A stretch of DNA of 64,000 nucleotides from Granulosicoccus sp963833195 (GTDB lineage Bacteria > Pseudomonadota > Gammaproteobacteria > Granulosicoccales > Granulosicoccaceae): NCBI GenBank assembly GCA_963833195.1, contig CAWHXF010000027.1, positions 1,612,001 through 1,676,000 of the forward strand, written 5' to 3'. Position 1 is the first letter of the stretch. The number at the start of each line of letters is the position of its first letter. The notes under the pieces were generated by a model that saw only the letters and a list, made by a program, of their open reading frames with translations, did not search any database and was not told the origin of the DNA. Positions 49,978 to 58,233 of the stretch are shown piece by piece. The translations under genes and the position numbers were made by a program.

Positions 49978-51528
49978 CTAGCCGGCCGTCTCCGGCTGCG
50001 CCTCGGCAGCCGCCGCGGCCTCGGCCGCCTCGGCCTCCGCGATCCAGCGCTCGCGGGCCTTCATGATCAGCTTGCCCGCGGTCTCCTCGTCCATGCCGTC
50101 GATGACCATGAGGTCGTCGACCGACTGGTCCCCGAGGTCGTCCACGCTGAGCACGCCCTGGGCGGCGAGCTCGACGGCCATGTCCTCGTCGTGGCCCTCC
50201 ATCATGACGAGCATCACGAGCTCGGGCTCCGGCGTCTTGCCGCCGAGCTTGGCCTCGGTGGCGATCGCCTTGGCGAGCAGCGCATCGTTCGCGCGGCTGC
50301 GGAGCTCGTCGACCGTCTCCTCGTCGAACTCGTCGATCTCCAGGAGCTCGTCGCGCGGCACGTAGGCCACCTCCTCGATGGTGGTGAAGCCCTCCTGCAC
50401 CAGGATGAGCGCCACCTCCTCGTCCACGTCGAGCTGCTCCACGAAGGCCTTGGACAGCTCCTTGGCCTCCTCCTCGTTCTTCTCCTCGGCGGCGGCCTCG
50501 TCCATGACGTTCAACTTCCAGCCCGTGAGCTCGCTGGCGAGCCGCACGTTCTGGCCGCCGCGGCCGATGGCGAGCGAGAGCTTCTCGTGCTCGACGGCGA
50601 TGTCCATCACGCCGTTCTCCTCGTGCACCACGATGCCCTTCACCTCGGCGGGCGCCATCGCGTTGATGACGAACTGCGCCGGGTTCTCGTTGTAGAGGAT
50701 GATGTCGATTCGCTCGCCTGCAAGCTCGTTCGACACGGTCTGCACGCGCGAGCCGCGCATGCCGACGCACGCGCCGATGGGGTCGAGCCTGGGGTCCTTC
50801 GAGGACACCGCGATCTTGGCGCGCGCGCCCGGATCGCGCGCCGCCGCGTTGATGGTGATGGTGCCCTGACCGACCTCCGGCACCTCGAGCTTGAACAGCT
50901 CGCGCAGGAATTCCGGGGAGGTGCGCGACACGAAGAGCTGCGGGCCGCGGATCTCGCTCCGGACCTCGTACAGGTAGCCGCGCAGCCGGTCCCCCGGGCG
51001 CGTCGCCTCGCGCGGGATCATGTCCTCGCGCGAGATGTAGGCCTCGGCGTTCGCGCCCAGGTCCAGGTACACGCCGCCGCGCTCCAGGCGCTTGACGATG
51101 CCCATGACGAGCTCGCCGATGCGGCCCTGGTACTGCTCCACGACGCGCTCGCGCTCGGCCTCGCGCACCTTCTGCACGATGACCTGCTTGGCGGTCTGCG
51201 CGGCGATGCGCCCGAAGTCGACCGACTCGATCTCCTCCTCGACGAAGCCGCCCGCCTGCAGCTCGGGCTGTTCGTACTGCGCGGCCGAGAGCGTGATCTG
51301 GCGCACCGGGAATTCCATCTCCGCGTCGTCCTCGATCACCTCCCAGCGGCGGAACGTGTCGTACTCGCCGGTCTCGCGGTCGATGGCCACGCGCACCTCG
51401 ATGTCGCCGCCGTGGCGCTTCTTGGTGGCCGATGCCAACGCCGCCTCGAGCGCCTCGAAGATGATCGTCTCGTCGACGCCCTTCTCGTTCGAGACCGCGT
51501 CGACGACCAGCAGGATGTCCTTGCTCAT
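49978..51528 (-). CDS. nusA: Transcription termination/antitermination protein NusA
   Basis: A 516-residue RNA polymerase factor. N-terminal domain (VSNEKGVDETIIFEALEAAL), S1 domain (ERGGVYLDLGANAEAYISRE), KH1 and KH2 (ARDPGARAKIAVSSKDPRLD, GMRGSRVQTVSNELAGERID, AIGRGGQNVRLASELTGWKL) and two C-terminal acidic HhH-type repeats (VALILVQEGFTTIEEVAYV; LGDQSVDDLMVIDGMDEETA) are all present, as in proteobacterial NusA. It follows rimP by 34 bases and precedes infB by 137 bases. Confidence 0.97.
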   Translation of the reverse strand: MSKDILLVVDAVSNEKGVDETIIFEALEAALASATKKRHGGDIEVRVAIDRETGEYDTFRRWEVIEDDAEMEFPVRQITLSAAQYEQPELQAGGFVEEEIESVDFGRIAAQTAKQVIVQKVREAERERVVEQYQGRIGELVMGIVKRLERGGVYLDLGANAEAYISREDMIPREATRPGDRLRGYLYEVRSEIRGPQLFVSRTSPEFLRELFKLEVPEVGQGTITINAAARDPGARAKIAVSSKDPRLDPIGACVGMRGSRVQTVSNELAGERIDIILYNENPAQFVINAMAPAEVKGIVVHEENGVMDIAVEHEKLSLAIGRGGQNVRLASELTGWKLNVMDEAAAEEKNEEEAKELSKAFVEQLDVDEEVALILVQEGFTTIEEVAYVPRDELLEIDEFDEETVDELRSRANDALLAKAIATEAKLGGKTPEPELVMLVMMEGHDEDMAVELAAQGVLSVDDLGDQSVDDLMVIDGMDEETAGKLIMKARERWIAEAEAAEAAAAAEAQPETAG

Positions 51529-51562
51529 TCCCGTCTCGTGTTGTCCGGTTGGTGCGGTGCGC

Positions 51563-52042
51563 TCAGCGTTTGGTACCGCGTTCGATCACGCCGACGACGT
51601 GCGCCCGCTCCACATCGTCCAGCGGCAGCGCGTGCGTCTCGCCGTCCACCTCGATCGATACCGCGCCGTCGCTCACGCCGAGCAGGGTGCCGCGGTAGTT
51701 CCTGCGTCCGTCCACGCCGCGCAGCAACCGCACGCGCGCCTCCTCGCCCGTCGCGGCCGCGAACTGCGCCGCGTCGAACAGCGGCCGGTCCACGCCCGGC
51801 GACGACACCTCGAGCGTGTACGGCTGGCCGATCGGGTCCTCCACGTCCAGCACCGCGTCGAGCTGGCGGCTGACCGCCACGCAGTCCTCGATCAGGATGC
51901 CGGCCTCGGCGTCCGTGTCGATGTAGACGCGCAGCGTCTGGCCGCCCTCGGCCTGACCGAACTCGCTGCCGACGTAGCCGTAGCCGAGCCCGGTCACGAC
52001 GGGCCGCACGACGCCGGCGATGGCCTCCGATGCACGTTGCAC
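51563..52042 (-). CDS. rimP: Ribosome maturation factor RimP
   Basis: A 159-residue 30S maturation factor. GYGYVGSEFGQAEGGQTLRV, IEDCVAVSRQLDAVLDVEDP and YTLEVSSPGVDRPLF are typical, with the C-terminal SH3-like domain after RVRLLRGVDGRRNYRGTLLG. GTG 52042 is selected because GGGGGAGGG lies 8-9 bases upstream on the minus strand; longer frames extend across the terminator at 52088 and are not coding. First gene of the nusA operon. Confidence 0.94.
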   Translation of the reverse strand: MQRASEAIAGVVRPVVTGLGYGYVGSEFGQAEGGQTLRVYIDTDAEAGILIEDCVAVSRQLDAVLDVEDPIGQPYTLEVSSPGVDRPLFDAAQFAAATGEEARVRLLRGVDGRRNYRGTLLGVSDGAVSIEVDGETHALPLDDVERAHVVGVIERGTKR

Positions 52043-52214
52043 GCGTTTCGCCCTCCCCCGGCCGCCCGGCCGATTGATCGTTCGCCCAAAGAAAAAGGCT
52101 CCGTGAGGAGCCCCGTGTCCATCCGCGTTGTCCCTTCGCACCGGGCCGAACTCGACCCGCCGCGCCGCTACTGTCGCGCCCGGCGCGAGGGAGTTCGGCG
52201 CGCCCCAGCCGGCA
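52043..52214 (-). promoter_or_regulatory. Structured 5' leader of the rimP-nusA operon
   Basis: From the probable promoter at 52215-52220 to the rimP GTG there are about 170 untranslated bases. Within them GAGTTCGGC (52191-52199) can pair with GCCGAACTC (52145-52153), with a 7-bp TCGCGCC/GGCGCGA stem inside the loop, followed by the intrinsic-type hairpin at 52088-52112. This promoter, folded leader and terminator before the first gene resemble an attenuator such as the rimP leader of other proteobacteria; the identity as that RNA family is not established here. Confidence 0.5.
52088..52112 (-). terminator. Intrinsic terminator/attenuator before rimP
   Basis: On the minus strand GGCTCC-TCAC-GGAGCC is followed by TTTTTCTTT. 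The six-base-pair stem with four-base loop and T-run is the clearest intrinsic terminator in the window. It lies between the promoter-like TACACT and the rimP start, so it could attenuate the nusA operon or stop read-through from the carboxylase genes. Confidence 0.8.
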
Positions 52215-52220
52215 AGTGTA
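52215..52220 (-). promoter_or_regulatory. Probable promoter -10 for rimP-nusA-infB operon
   Basis: TACACT on the minus strand, preceded by TGC, giving an extended -10 (TGCTACACT). No strong -35 is needed for extended -10 promoters. It lies about 165 bases downstream of the carboxylase alpha stop and upstream of the attenuator hairpin. Confidence 0.5.
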
Positions 52221-52381
52221 GCACCGCCCGATCGGTCGACGCGAGCCCCTGCCGGGTTCCGCACCCGGCGCGAACACGATGCTGTAGGCGGCGACCCGCG
52301 GACGCAAGGGGACCGGAGCCGGACCCGGTCGCGCCGTCGCGCCGGCGCCCGTACCGGGCGGCGATCGGCTCGCGGTCGCCG

Positions 52382-54502
52382 TCAGTCCTCCGGCGCCAGC
52401 CGGACCAGCACGTCGCCCTGCGACACCTGCGCACCGACGCCCGCGCCGAGCGACTCGACGGTGCCGGCGCGCGGCGCGACGAGCGCGTGTTCCATCTTCA
52501 TCGCCTCCAGCGTCAGCAGGCTCTGGCCCTCGGCCACCTCGTCGCCGCTCGCACAGGCCACCTCGATCACCCGACCGGGCATGGGCGCGACGACGGCGTC
52601 CCCCGCCCCGGCACCGACACCGCCGCTGCCGGGCGCGGTCCAGCCGAACCGGTGGACCCGATCGCCCAGGGCGACCTCCGCGTCCGTGGCGCCGAGCAGC
52701 AGCTCGACGGTTCGCCACCGACCGTCGACGCCGACCCGCGCGGCACCGCCGAGGGGCGCGTACGGATCGAGCCGCAGCCCTAGCGTGCCGCGCGCATCCG
52801 TGACCGACCAGGCGTCGGGGCCGTCGCGCACCACGACGAGCATCGCCTCGCCGGCCTCGGCGCAGTCCCCGGCCTCCTCGAAGTCCTTCGCGTCGAAGCG
52901 TACGGTGCGTCGCGGCGCGCCCCAGGCCGACCACGGCCCCAGCCGCACGGCGAGCGGCGCCGTAGCCGACGGGCCCCGGGACCGTGCCGCATCCGCGGCG
53001 TCGGTCCCGACGCCGGGAACCGCATCCGGTGTCGTACCGGCGCGCACCACCGCGACGACCGCCCGCGCGACGCGCGAGTCGTCCCCGGGCGAAGTCAGCA
53101 ATGCCCGCATCTCGCGTCCGATCAGATCGGTATCCAGCCGTGCCGCCCGCACGTCCGGGTGACGCACCAGCGCGAGCAGGAAGTCGCGGTTCGTGACGGT
53201 GCCCAGCACCGTCGTGTCGGCCAGCAGCCGAGCAAGCCCGCCGAACGCCGCGTCGCGGTCCGCGCCGTGCGCGACGAGCTTCGCGAGCATCGGGTCGTAC
53301 CAGGGCGAGACGACATCGCCGGCGCGCACCCCGGTATCGACGCGCCGCCCGTCCACGCCGCGCCCATCGACGTCGGGGTCGACGCGGCCGAAGCGCAGCC
53401 GTTCGAGCGCGCCCGTCGCCGGCAGGAAGCCCGCCGATGCGTCCTCGGCGTAGAGCCGCGCTTCCACGGCGTGCCCCTCGAGCGGGATGTCGGCCTGCGC
53501 GAGCGGCAGCGGCTCGCCCATCGCCACGCGCAGCTGCCACTCGACGAGATCCACGCCCGTCACGGCCTCGGTCACGGGGTGCTCGACCTGCAACCGCGTG
53601 TTCATCTCCATGAACCAGAAGCCGTCGGGACGCAAGCCCTCGCGGCCGTCGGCGATGAACTCGATGGTGCCCGCGCCGACGTAGCCGATCGCCTTCGCCG
53701 CCGTCACGGCCGCCGAGGTCATGGCCTCGCGCACCTCGGGGGTCATGCCCGGCGCCGGCGCCTCCTCGATCACCTTCTGGTGACGCCGCTGCAAGGAACA
53801 GTCGCGCTCGTACAGGTGCACGACGTTGCCGTGAGCGTCGCCGAACACCTGCACCTCGACGTGGCGCGGACCCGGCACGTACTTCTCGATCAGCACGGCG
53901 TCGTCGCCGAAGCTCGCCGCGGCTTCGCGCCTGGCGCCCGCCAGCGCGTCGGCGAAGTCCCCGGGCGCGTCCACGCGTCGCATGCCCTTGCCGCCGCCGC
54001 CCGCGCGCGCCTTGATCAGTACCGGGTAGCCCGCCGCTTCGGCGGCGGCGGCGAGCGTCTCGAGATCCTGCGCCTCGCCGTGATAGCCCGGCACGACGGG
54101 AACCCCGGCTGCGTGCATGAGTGCCTTGGCCGCGTCCTTCAGGCCCATCGCGCGCATGGCGCTCGCGGGCGGACCGACGAAGGTCAGGCCCGCCGCCTCG
54201 CAGGCGTCGACGAAGGCCGGGTTCTCGGACAGGAAGCCGTAGCCGGGGTGCACGGCCTGCGCGCCGGTGGCGAGCGCGGCGGCGATGACGGCCTCGATGT
54301 CGAGATAGGTGTCGGCGGCCGCGGTACCGGGCAGCTCGACGGCCTCGTCGGCGAGCGCGACGTGCGGCGCGCGGGCATCCACCGTCGAATGCACGGCGAC
54401 GGTGCGCAGGCCCATGCGCCGAGCGGTGCGCATGACGCGGCAGGCGATCTCGCCGCGGTTGGCCACGAGCAGGGTGTCGAAGGGTCGCGCGGCGGGCGGC
54501 AT
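52382..54502 (-). CDS. liuD: Methylcrotonyl-CoA carboxylase alpha (biotin-containing) subunit
   Basis: A 706-residue protein. Biotin carboxylase domain: LLVANRGEIACRVMRTARRM, ATP-grasp loop IKARAGGGGKGMRRV, EKYVPGPRHVEVQVFGDAHG, FMEMNTRLQVEHPVTEAVTG. A linker domain follows, and the C-terminal biotinyl domain ends with LEAMKMEHAL, whose central Lys carries biotin. Twelve bases behind the beta subunit and in one transcription unit with isovaleryl-CoA dehydrogenase, so the leucine pathway assignment is better supported than propionyl- or geranyl-CoA carboxylase. ATG 54502 is the conventional start; GTG 54514 is possible. Confidence 0.92.
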   Translation of the reverse strand: MPPAARPFDTLLVANRGEIACRVMRTARRMGLRTVAVHSTVDARAPHVALADEAVELPGTAAADTYLDIEAVIAAALATGAQAVHPGYGFLSENPAFVDACEAAGLTFVGPPASAMRAMGLKDAAKALMHAAGVPVVPGYHGEAQDLETLAAAAEAAGYPVLIKARAGGGGKGMRRVDAPGDFADALAGARREAAASFGDDAVLIEKYVPGPRHVEVQVFGDAHGNVVHLYERDCSLQRRHQKVIEEAPAPGMTPEVREAMTSAAVTAAKAIGYVGAGTIEFIADGREGLRPDGFWFMEMNTRLQVEHPVTEAVTGVDLVEWQLRVAMGEPLPLAQADIPLEGHAVEARLYAEDASAGFLPATGALERLRFGRVDPDVDGRGVDGRRVDTGVRAGDVVSPWYDPMLAKLVAHGADRDAAFGGLARLLADTTVLGTVTNRDFLLALVRHPDVRAARLDTDLIGREMRALLTSPGDDSRVARAVVAVVRAGTTPDAVPGVGTDAADAARSRGPSATAPLAVRLGPWSAWGAPRRTVRFDAKDFEEAGDCAEAGEAMLVVVRDGPDAWSVTDARGTLGLRLDPYAPLGGAARVGVDGRWRTVELLLGATDAEVALGDRVHRFGWTAPGSGGVGAGAGDAVVAPMPGRVIEVACASGDEVAEGQSLLTLEAMKMEHALVAPRAGTVESLGAGVGAQVSQGDVLVRLAPED

Positions 54503-54513
54503 CGCGGCGGCCA

Positions 54514-56121
54514 CTACATCCGGAACACGCCGAAGCGCGTTTCCGGTATCGGCGCGTTCAACGCGGCGGACAGGCTCAGCCCCAGCACGTCGCGCGTCTT
54601 GCGCGGATCGATGATTCCGTCGTCCCACAGCCGGGACGACGCGTACAGCGCGCGCGACTGCCGATCGAACTGCTCCACGAACGGCTGCCTGAACTCGTCC
54701 CGCTCGGCCTCGCCCCAGGTGCCGCCGGCGCGCACCACGCCCGCGCCGCGCACGCTCGCCAGCACGTCCGCCGCCTGCTCTCCGCCCATCACCGAGATGC
54801 GCGCGTTCGGCCACGTCCACAGGAAGCGCGGGTCGTAGGCGCGGCCGCACATGCCGTAGTTGCCCGCACCGTACGAGCCGCCGACGATGAACGTGATCTT
54901 CGGCACGCGCGCGTTGCTGACCGCCATGACGAGCTTCGCGCCGTGCTTGGCGATGCCGCCCGCCTCGGCGGCCTTGCCCACCATGAAGCCGGTGATGTTC
55001 TGCAGGAACACGAGCGGGATGCGCCGCGCGCAGCACAGCTCCACGAAGTGCGCGCCCTTCTGCGCCGACTCGGAGAACAGCACGCCGTTGTTCGCGAGCA
55101 GGCCGACGGGCATGCCGTGCACGTGCGCGAAGCCCGTCACGAGCGTCTCGCCGTAGCGCGGCTTGAACTCGTCGAACACCGAGCCGTCGACGACGCGCGC
55201 GACGACCTCGCGGATGTCGAAGGGCTTGCGCACGTCCGCCGGCACGATGCCGAGCAGCTCCTCGGGATCGTGCCGCGGCGGCTCCGGCGCGCGCAGCACC
55301 ACGGTCTCCGGACGGCACCGGTTCAGCCCGCCGACGATGTCGCGCGCGATGGCGAGCGCGTGCGCGTCGTCGTCGGCCAGGTGATCGGCCACGCCCGACA
55401 GGCGCGTGTGCGTGTCCCCGCCGCCGAGCTCTTCGCTGCTGACCTCCTCGCCCGTGGCCGCCTTCACGAGCGGCGGCCCGGCGAGGAAGATCGTGCCCTG
55501 CTCGCGCACGATGACGGTCTGGTCGGACATGGCGGGCACGTACGCGCCGCCCGCCGTGCACGAGCCCATGACGACGGCGATCTGAGGAATGCCGAGCGCC
55601 GACATCGTCGCCTGGTTGTAGAAGATCCGGCCGAAGTGCTCGCGGTCCGGGAACACCTCGTCCTGGTTCGGCAGGTTCGCGCCGCCGGAGTCCACCAGAT
55701 ACACGCACGGCAGCGCGTTCTCCTGCGCGATGGCCTGCGCGCGCAGGTGCTTCTTCACGGTGAGCGGGTAGTAGGTGCCGCCCTTCACGGTCGCGTCGTT
55801 GCAGACGATCATGCAGTCGGTGCCGGCCACGGGACCGATGCCCGCGACGACGCCCGCCCCCGGCACCTCGTCGCCGTACTGACCGTGCGCGGCGAACTGG
55901 CCGACCTCGAGGAACGCGCTGCCCGGATCGAGCAGCCCCAGCACGCGCTCGCGCGGCAGGAGCTTGCCGCGCGAGACGTGGCGCGCGCGGGCCTTCTCGC
56001 CACCGCCGGCCTCGACGCGCGCGGCTGCCGAGGCGACCTCGTCGATCTGTGCGAGCAGCGCGTCGCGGTTGGCGAGGAAGGCGTCGGAGCGTGGGTCGAT
56101 CGAGGTGCCGAGCACGCTCAT
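54514..56121 (-). CDS. liuB: Methylcrotonyl-CoA carboxylase beta (carboxyltransferase) subunit
   Basis: A 535-residue carboxyltransferase. RERVLGLLDPGSAFLEVGQF, GRIFYNQATMSALGIPQIAV, GSCTAGGAYVPAMSDQTVIV and IFLAGPPLVKAATGEEVSSE are typical, and VFLQNITGFMVGKAAEAGGI and GAGNYGMCGRAYDPRFLWTW mark the MCC beta branch. Transfers carboxybiotin carbon to 3-methylcrotonyl-CoA in leucine degradation. Between the IVD gene (82 bases upstream) and the alpha subunit. Confidence 0.94.
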   Translation of the reverse strand: MSVLGTSIDPRSDAFLANRDALLAQIDEVASAAARVEAGGGEKARARHVSRGKLLPRERVLGLLDPGSAFLEVGQFAAHGQYGDEVPGAGVVAGIGPVAGTDCMIVCNDATVKGGTYYPLTVKKHLRAQAIAQENALPCVYLVDSGGANLPNQDEVFPDREHFGRIFYNQATMSALGIPQIAVVMGSCTAGGAYVPAMSDQTVIVREQGTIFLAGPPLVKAATGEEVSSEELGGGDTHTRLSGVADHLADDDAHALAIARDIVGGLNRCRPETVVLRAPEPPRHDPEELLGIVPADVRKPFDIREVVARVVDGSVFDEFKPRYGETLVTGFAHVHGMPVGLLANNGVLFSESAQKGAHFVELCCARRIPLVFLQNITGFMVGKAAEAGGIAKHGAKLVMAVSNARVPKITFIVGGSYGAGNYGMCGRAYDPRFLWTWPNARISVMGGEQAADVLASVRGAGVVRAGGTWGEAERDEFRQPFVEQFDRQSRALYASSRLWDDGIIDPRKTRDVLGLSLSAALNAPIPETRFGVFRM

Positions 56122-56203
56122 GGAGCGGCCGCCGCGCGCGTGCGACCGGCCGGACGGCTCGTCCCCGCTCCACCCGTCGCCCGGCGCCGCGGGCGCGCTC
56201 GCC

Positions 56204-57367
56204 TCACGCGGTCTCCGCGAACAGCTCGCGACCTATCAGCATGCGGCGGATCTCGCTGGTACCCGCGCCGATCTCGTAGAGCTTCGCGTCGCGCAGCAGC
56301 CGCCCGGTCGGATAGTCGTTGATGTAGCCGTTGCCGCCGAGCGCCTGGATGGCCTCGAGCGCGCACCAGGTCGCCTTCTCGGCCGCGTACAGGATGCAGC
56401 CCGCGGCGTCCTTTCTGGTGGTCGCGCCGCGGTCGCAGGCCGCGGCCACCGCGTAGACGTACGCGCGGCAGGCGTTGGCCGTGGTGTACATGTCCGCGAG
56501 CTTGCCCTGCATGAGCTGGAACTCGCCGATGGGCGTGCCGAACTGCTTCCTCTCGTGCACGTACGGCATGACGACGTCGAGGCACGCGGCCATGATGCCC
56601 AGCGGGCCGGCGGCGAGTACCACGCGCTCGTAGTCGAGCCCGGACATCAGCACGTTGACGCCGCGCCCCACCTCGCCGAGCACGTTCTCGGGCGGCACGA
56701 AGCAGTCGTCGAACACCAGCTCGCAGGTGTTGCTGCCGCGCATGCCGAGCTTGTCGAGCTTCTGCGCCGTCGAGAAGCCCTCCATGCCGCGCTCGACCAG
56801 AAAGGCCGTCATGCCGCGCGGGCCGGCGTCGGGGTCGGTCTTGGCGTAGACGACGAGCGTGCCGGCGTCGGGGCCGTTCGTGATCCACATCTTCGAGCCC
56901 GTGATGCGCCAGCCGTTGCCGTCCCGCTTCGCGACGGTGCGCATGGACACGACGTCCGAGCCCGCGCCGGGCTCGCTCATGGCGAGCGCGCCGACGGTCT
57001 CGCCGGACAACAGCCCCGGCAGGAAGCGGGCGCGCTGGTCGTCGTCGCCGTTCCGGGCGATCTGGTTGACGCAGAGGTTCGAGTGCGCGCCGTAGGACAG
57101 GCCGACCGAGGCCGAGGCGCGCGAGATCTCCTCGATGGCGATGCAGTGCGCCAGGTACCCCATCGCGACGCCGCCTTCGCTCTCCGGAACGGTGATGCCG
57201 TGCAGGCCGAGCTCGCCCATCTTGGGCCACAGGTCCATCGGGAACGCGTTGTCGCGGTCGATGTCGGCCGCGCGCGGGGCGATCTCGTCGGCGGCGAAGC
57301 GCGCGACGGTCTCGCGCAGGGATTCGATCTCTTCGGTCAGGCCGAAGCGCATGCCGGTGTCGAACAT
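56204..57367 (-). CDS. liuA: Isovaleryl-CoA dehydrogenase
   Basis: A 387-residue flavoprotein of the acyl-CoA dehydrogenase family. ALAMSEPGAGSDVVSMRTVA and KMWITNGPDAGTLVVYAKTD are FAD/substrate signatures; LMSGLDYERVVLAAGPLGIM carries Glu at the place of the isovaleryl-specific catalytic base, and QALGGNGYINDYPTGRLLRD and GAGTSEIRRMLIGRE close the fold. It oxidises isovaleryl-CoA to 3-methylcrotonyl-CoA, the substrate of the carboxylase encoded next. ATG 57367 fits the family; the longer frame is Arg-rich. liuC and liuE are not adjacent. Confidence 0.95.
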   Translation of the reverse strand: MFDTGMRFGLTEEIESLRETVARFAADEIAPRAADIDRDNAFPMDLWPKMGELGLHGITVPESEGGVAMGYLAHCIAIEEISRASASVGLSYGAHSNLCVNQIARNGDDDQRARFLPGLLSGETVGALAMSEPGAGSDVVSMRTVAKRDGNGWRITGSKMWITNGPDAGTLVVYAKTDPDAGPRGMTAFLVERGMEGFSTAQKLDKLGMRGSNTCELVFDDCFVPPENVLGEVGRGVNVLMSGLDYERVVLAAGPLGIMAACLDVVMPYVHERKQFGTPIGEFQLMQGKLADMYTTANACRAYVYAVAAACDRGATTRKDAAGCILYAAEKATWCALEAIQALGGNGYINDYPTGRLLRDAKLYEIGAGTSEIRRMLIGRELFAETA

Positions 57368-57542
57368 GGATCGTCTACGTCGCGGGCGGCTGTGCCGGCA
57401 TCGTAGCGCCGGGCGGGGGCGCTGTGGCGCACGACGACGAGATCGTGCGCTCCCGGCAGCGCGGGCGGGCGGCATGGCTCCCGCCCCCGCCCGCGCCTGC
57501 ACGGTATCGCCGGGGCGGGCCGGAGCCGCCCCGACGCCGCCT

Positions 57543-57929
57543 TCAGGCCGCGTCCAGCGACGCGGGGCCCTCCATCGGGTCGACCAGAGCCCCTCGACGG
57601 GCGGAGCGCCCGCCGCGACGGTCGATCCGGCGGCTCTCGCCCAAGGTGCGCCGCACCGCGAAGATCGCGCGACGGGCGGCGTGCGCGATGGCGCCGTGCA
57701 GGTCCGCCCCGGACTCGCGGACCGTCACGATGCGCCCGTTGCGCAGCTTCACGCGCACGCGCGCCGCCTTGTCCTCGCCGCCCTTCGGGCCGTTGACGTC
57801 CTCGAGAAAGACGTCGACGTGATCGAGCTCGACCGCGTGCAGCCGGTGCAGGGGCTCCAGGCAGCCGTGCGTGAATGCCCGGATCGCTTCGGTGGTCTCG
57901 ACGCCGGTCGCCATGATTCTCGCTCGCAT
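57543..57929 (-). CDS. HPF/RaiA-family ribosome-associated protein
   Basis: A 128-residue protein. ATGVETTEAIRAFTHGCLEP, HVDVFLEDVNGPKGGEDKAA and RVRVKLRNGRIVTVRESGAD, DLHGAIAHAARRAIFAVRRT fit the S30AE/HPF fold that binds the 30S decoding site in stationary phase, although spacing is looser than in canonical HPF. A ~40-residue Arg-rich tail follows. It is monocistronic; GC-rich inverted sequence at its 3' side (GGGGCGG...CCGCCCC around 57511-57535) may terminate it. Confidence 0.74.
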   Translation of the reverse strand: MRARIMATGVETTEAIRAFTHGCLEPLHRLHAVELDHVDVFLEDVNGPKGGEDKAARVRVKLRNGRIVTVRESGADLHGAIAHAARRAIFAVRRTLGESRRIDRRGGRSARRGALVDPMEGPASLDAA

Positions 57930-58138
57930 CGTCTTCGTTCTCCGTTGCTGCTGGGGGAGTGACTACTATCGGCACGCCGGAGGCGCGGAATAGTCGCTTG
58001 TTCCGCAAGTGCGGATCGGCATTCTCGAGGAATGCGCCGCACTTTCGACGATGGCCGTCGAACGGGCCGCGGGCGCTCGCCATCGCTCGGGCGCCGGATG
58101 CCGTACGCACGGCTCCGCTCGACGTCGACGGTCTGCGC

Positions 58139-58144
58139 TACGAT
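58139..58144 (+). promoter_or_regulatory. Probable -10 of the ABC-transporter operon
   Basis: TACGAT directly abuts the palindrome at 58144-58157. Transcription would start within or just after the palindrome, so a bound repressor would block it. The -35 region is GC-rich and weak. Confidence 0.45.
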
Positions 58145-58157
58145 GCAAGCGCTTGCA
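58144..58157. promoter_or_regulatory. LacI/GalR-type operator palindrome
   Basis: TGCAAGCGCTTGCA is a perfect 14-bp palindrome with the central CG and flanking TG..AA / TT..CA characteristic of LacI/GalR operators (and of CcpA cre sites). It overlaps the probable -10 and lies about 77 bases before the first permease start. The 304-base gap between the HPF-like gene and the operon holds no other gene. No LacI-type gene is in the window. Confidence 0.6.
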
Positions 58158-58233
58158 CCGCGGCTTCCGATCCGCGCACCGGCAGCCGTCATCCCGAGAG
58201 GTGGTCGATGGGTCAGCGCACGACGCTCGACGT

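Noticed and set aside
57930..58233. Protein-coding frame in the gap before the ABC operon
   Set aside because: Frames here are Arg/Ser-rich and lack conserved features; the gap is better explained by the palindrome and promoter.
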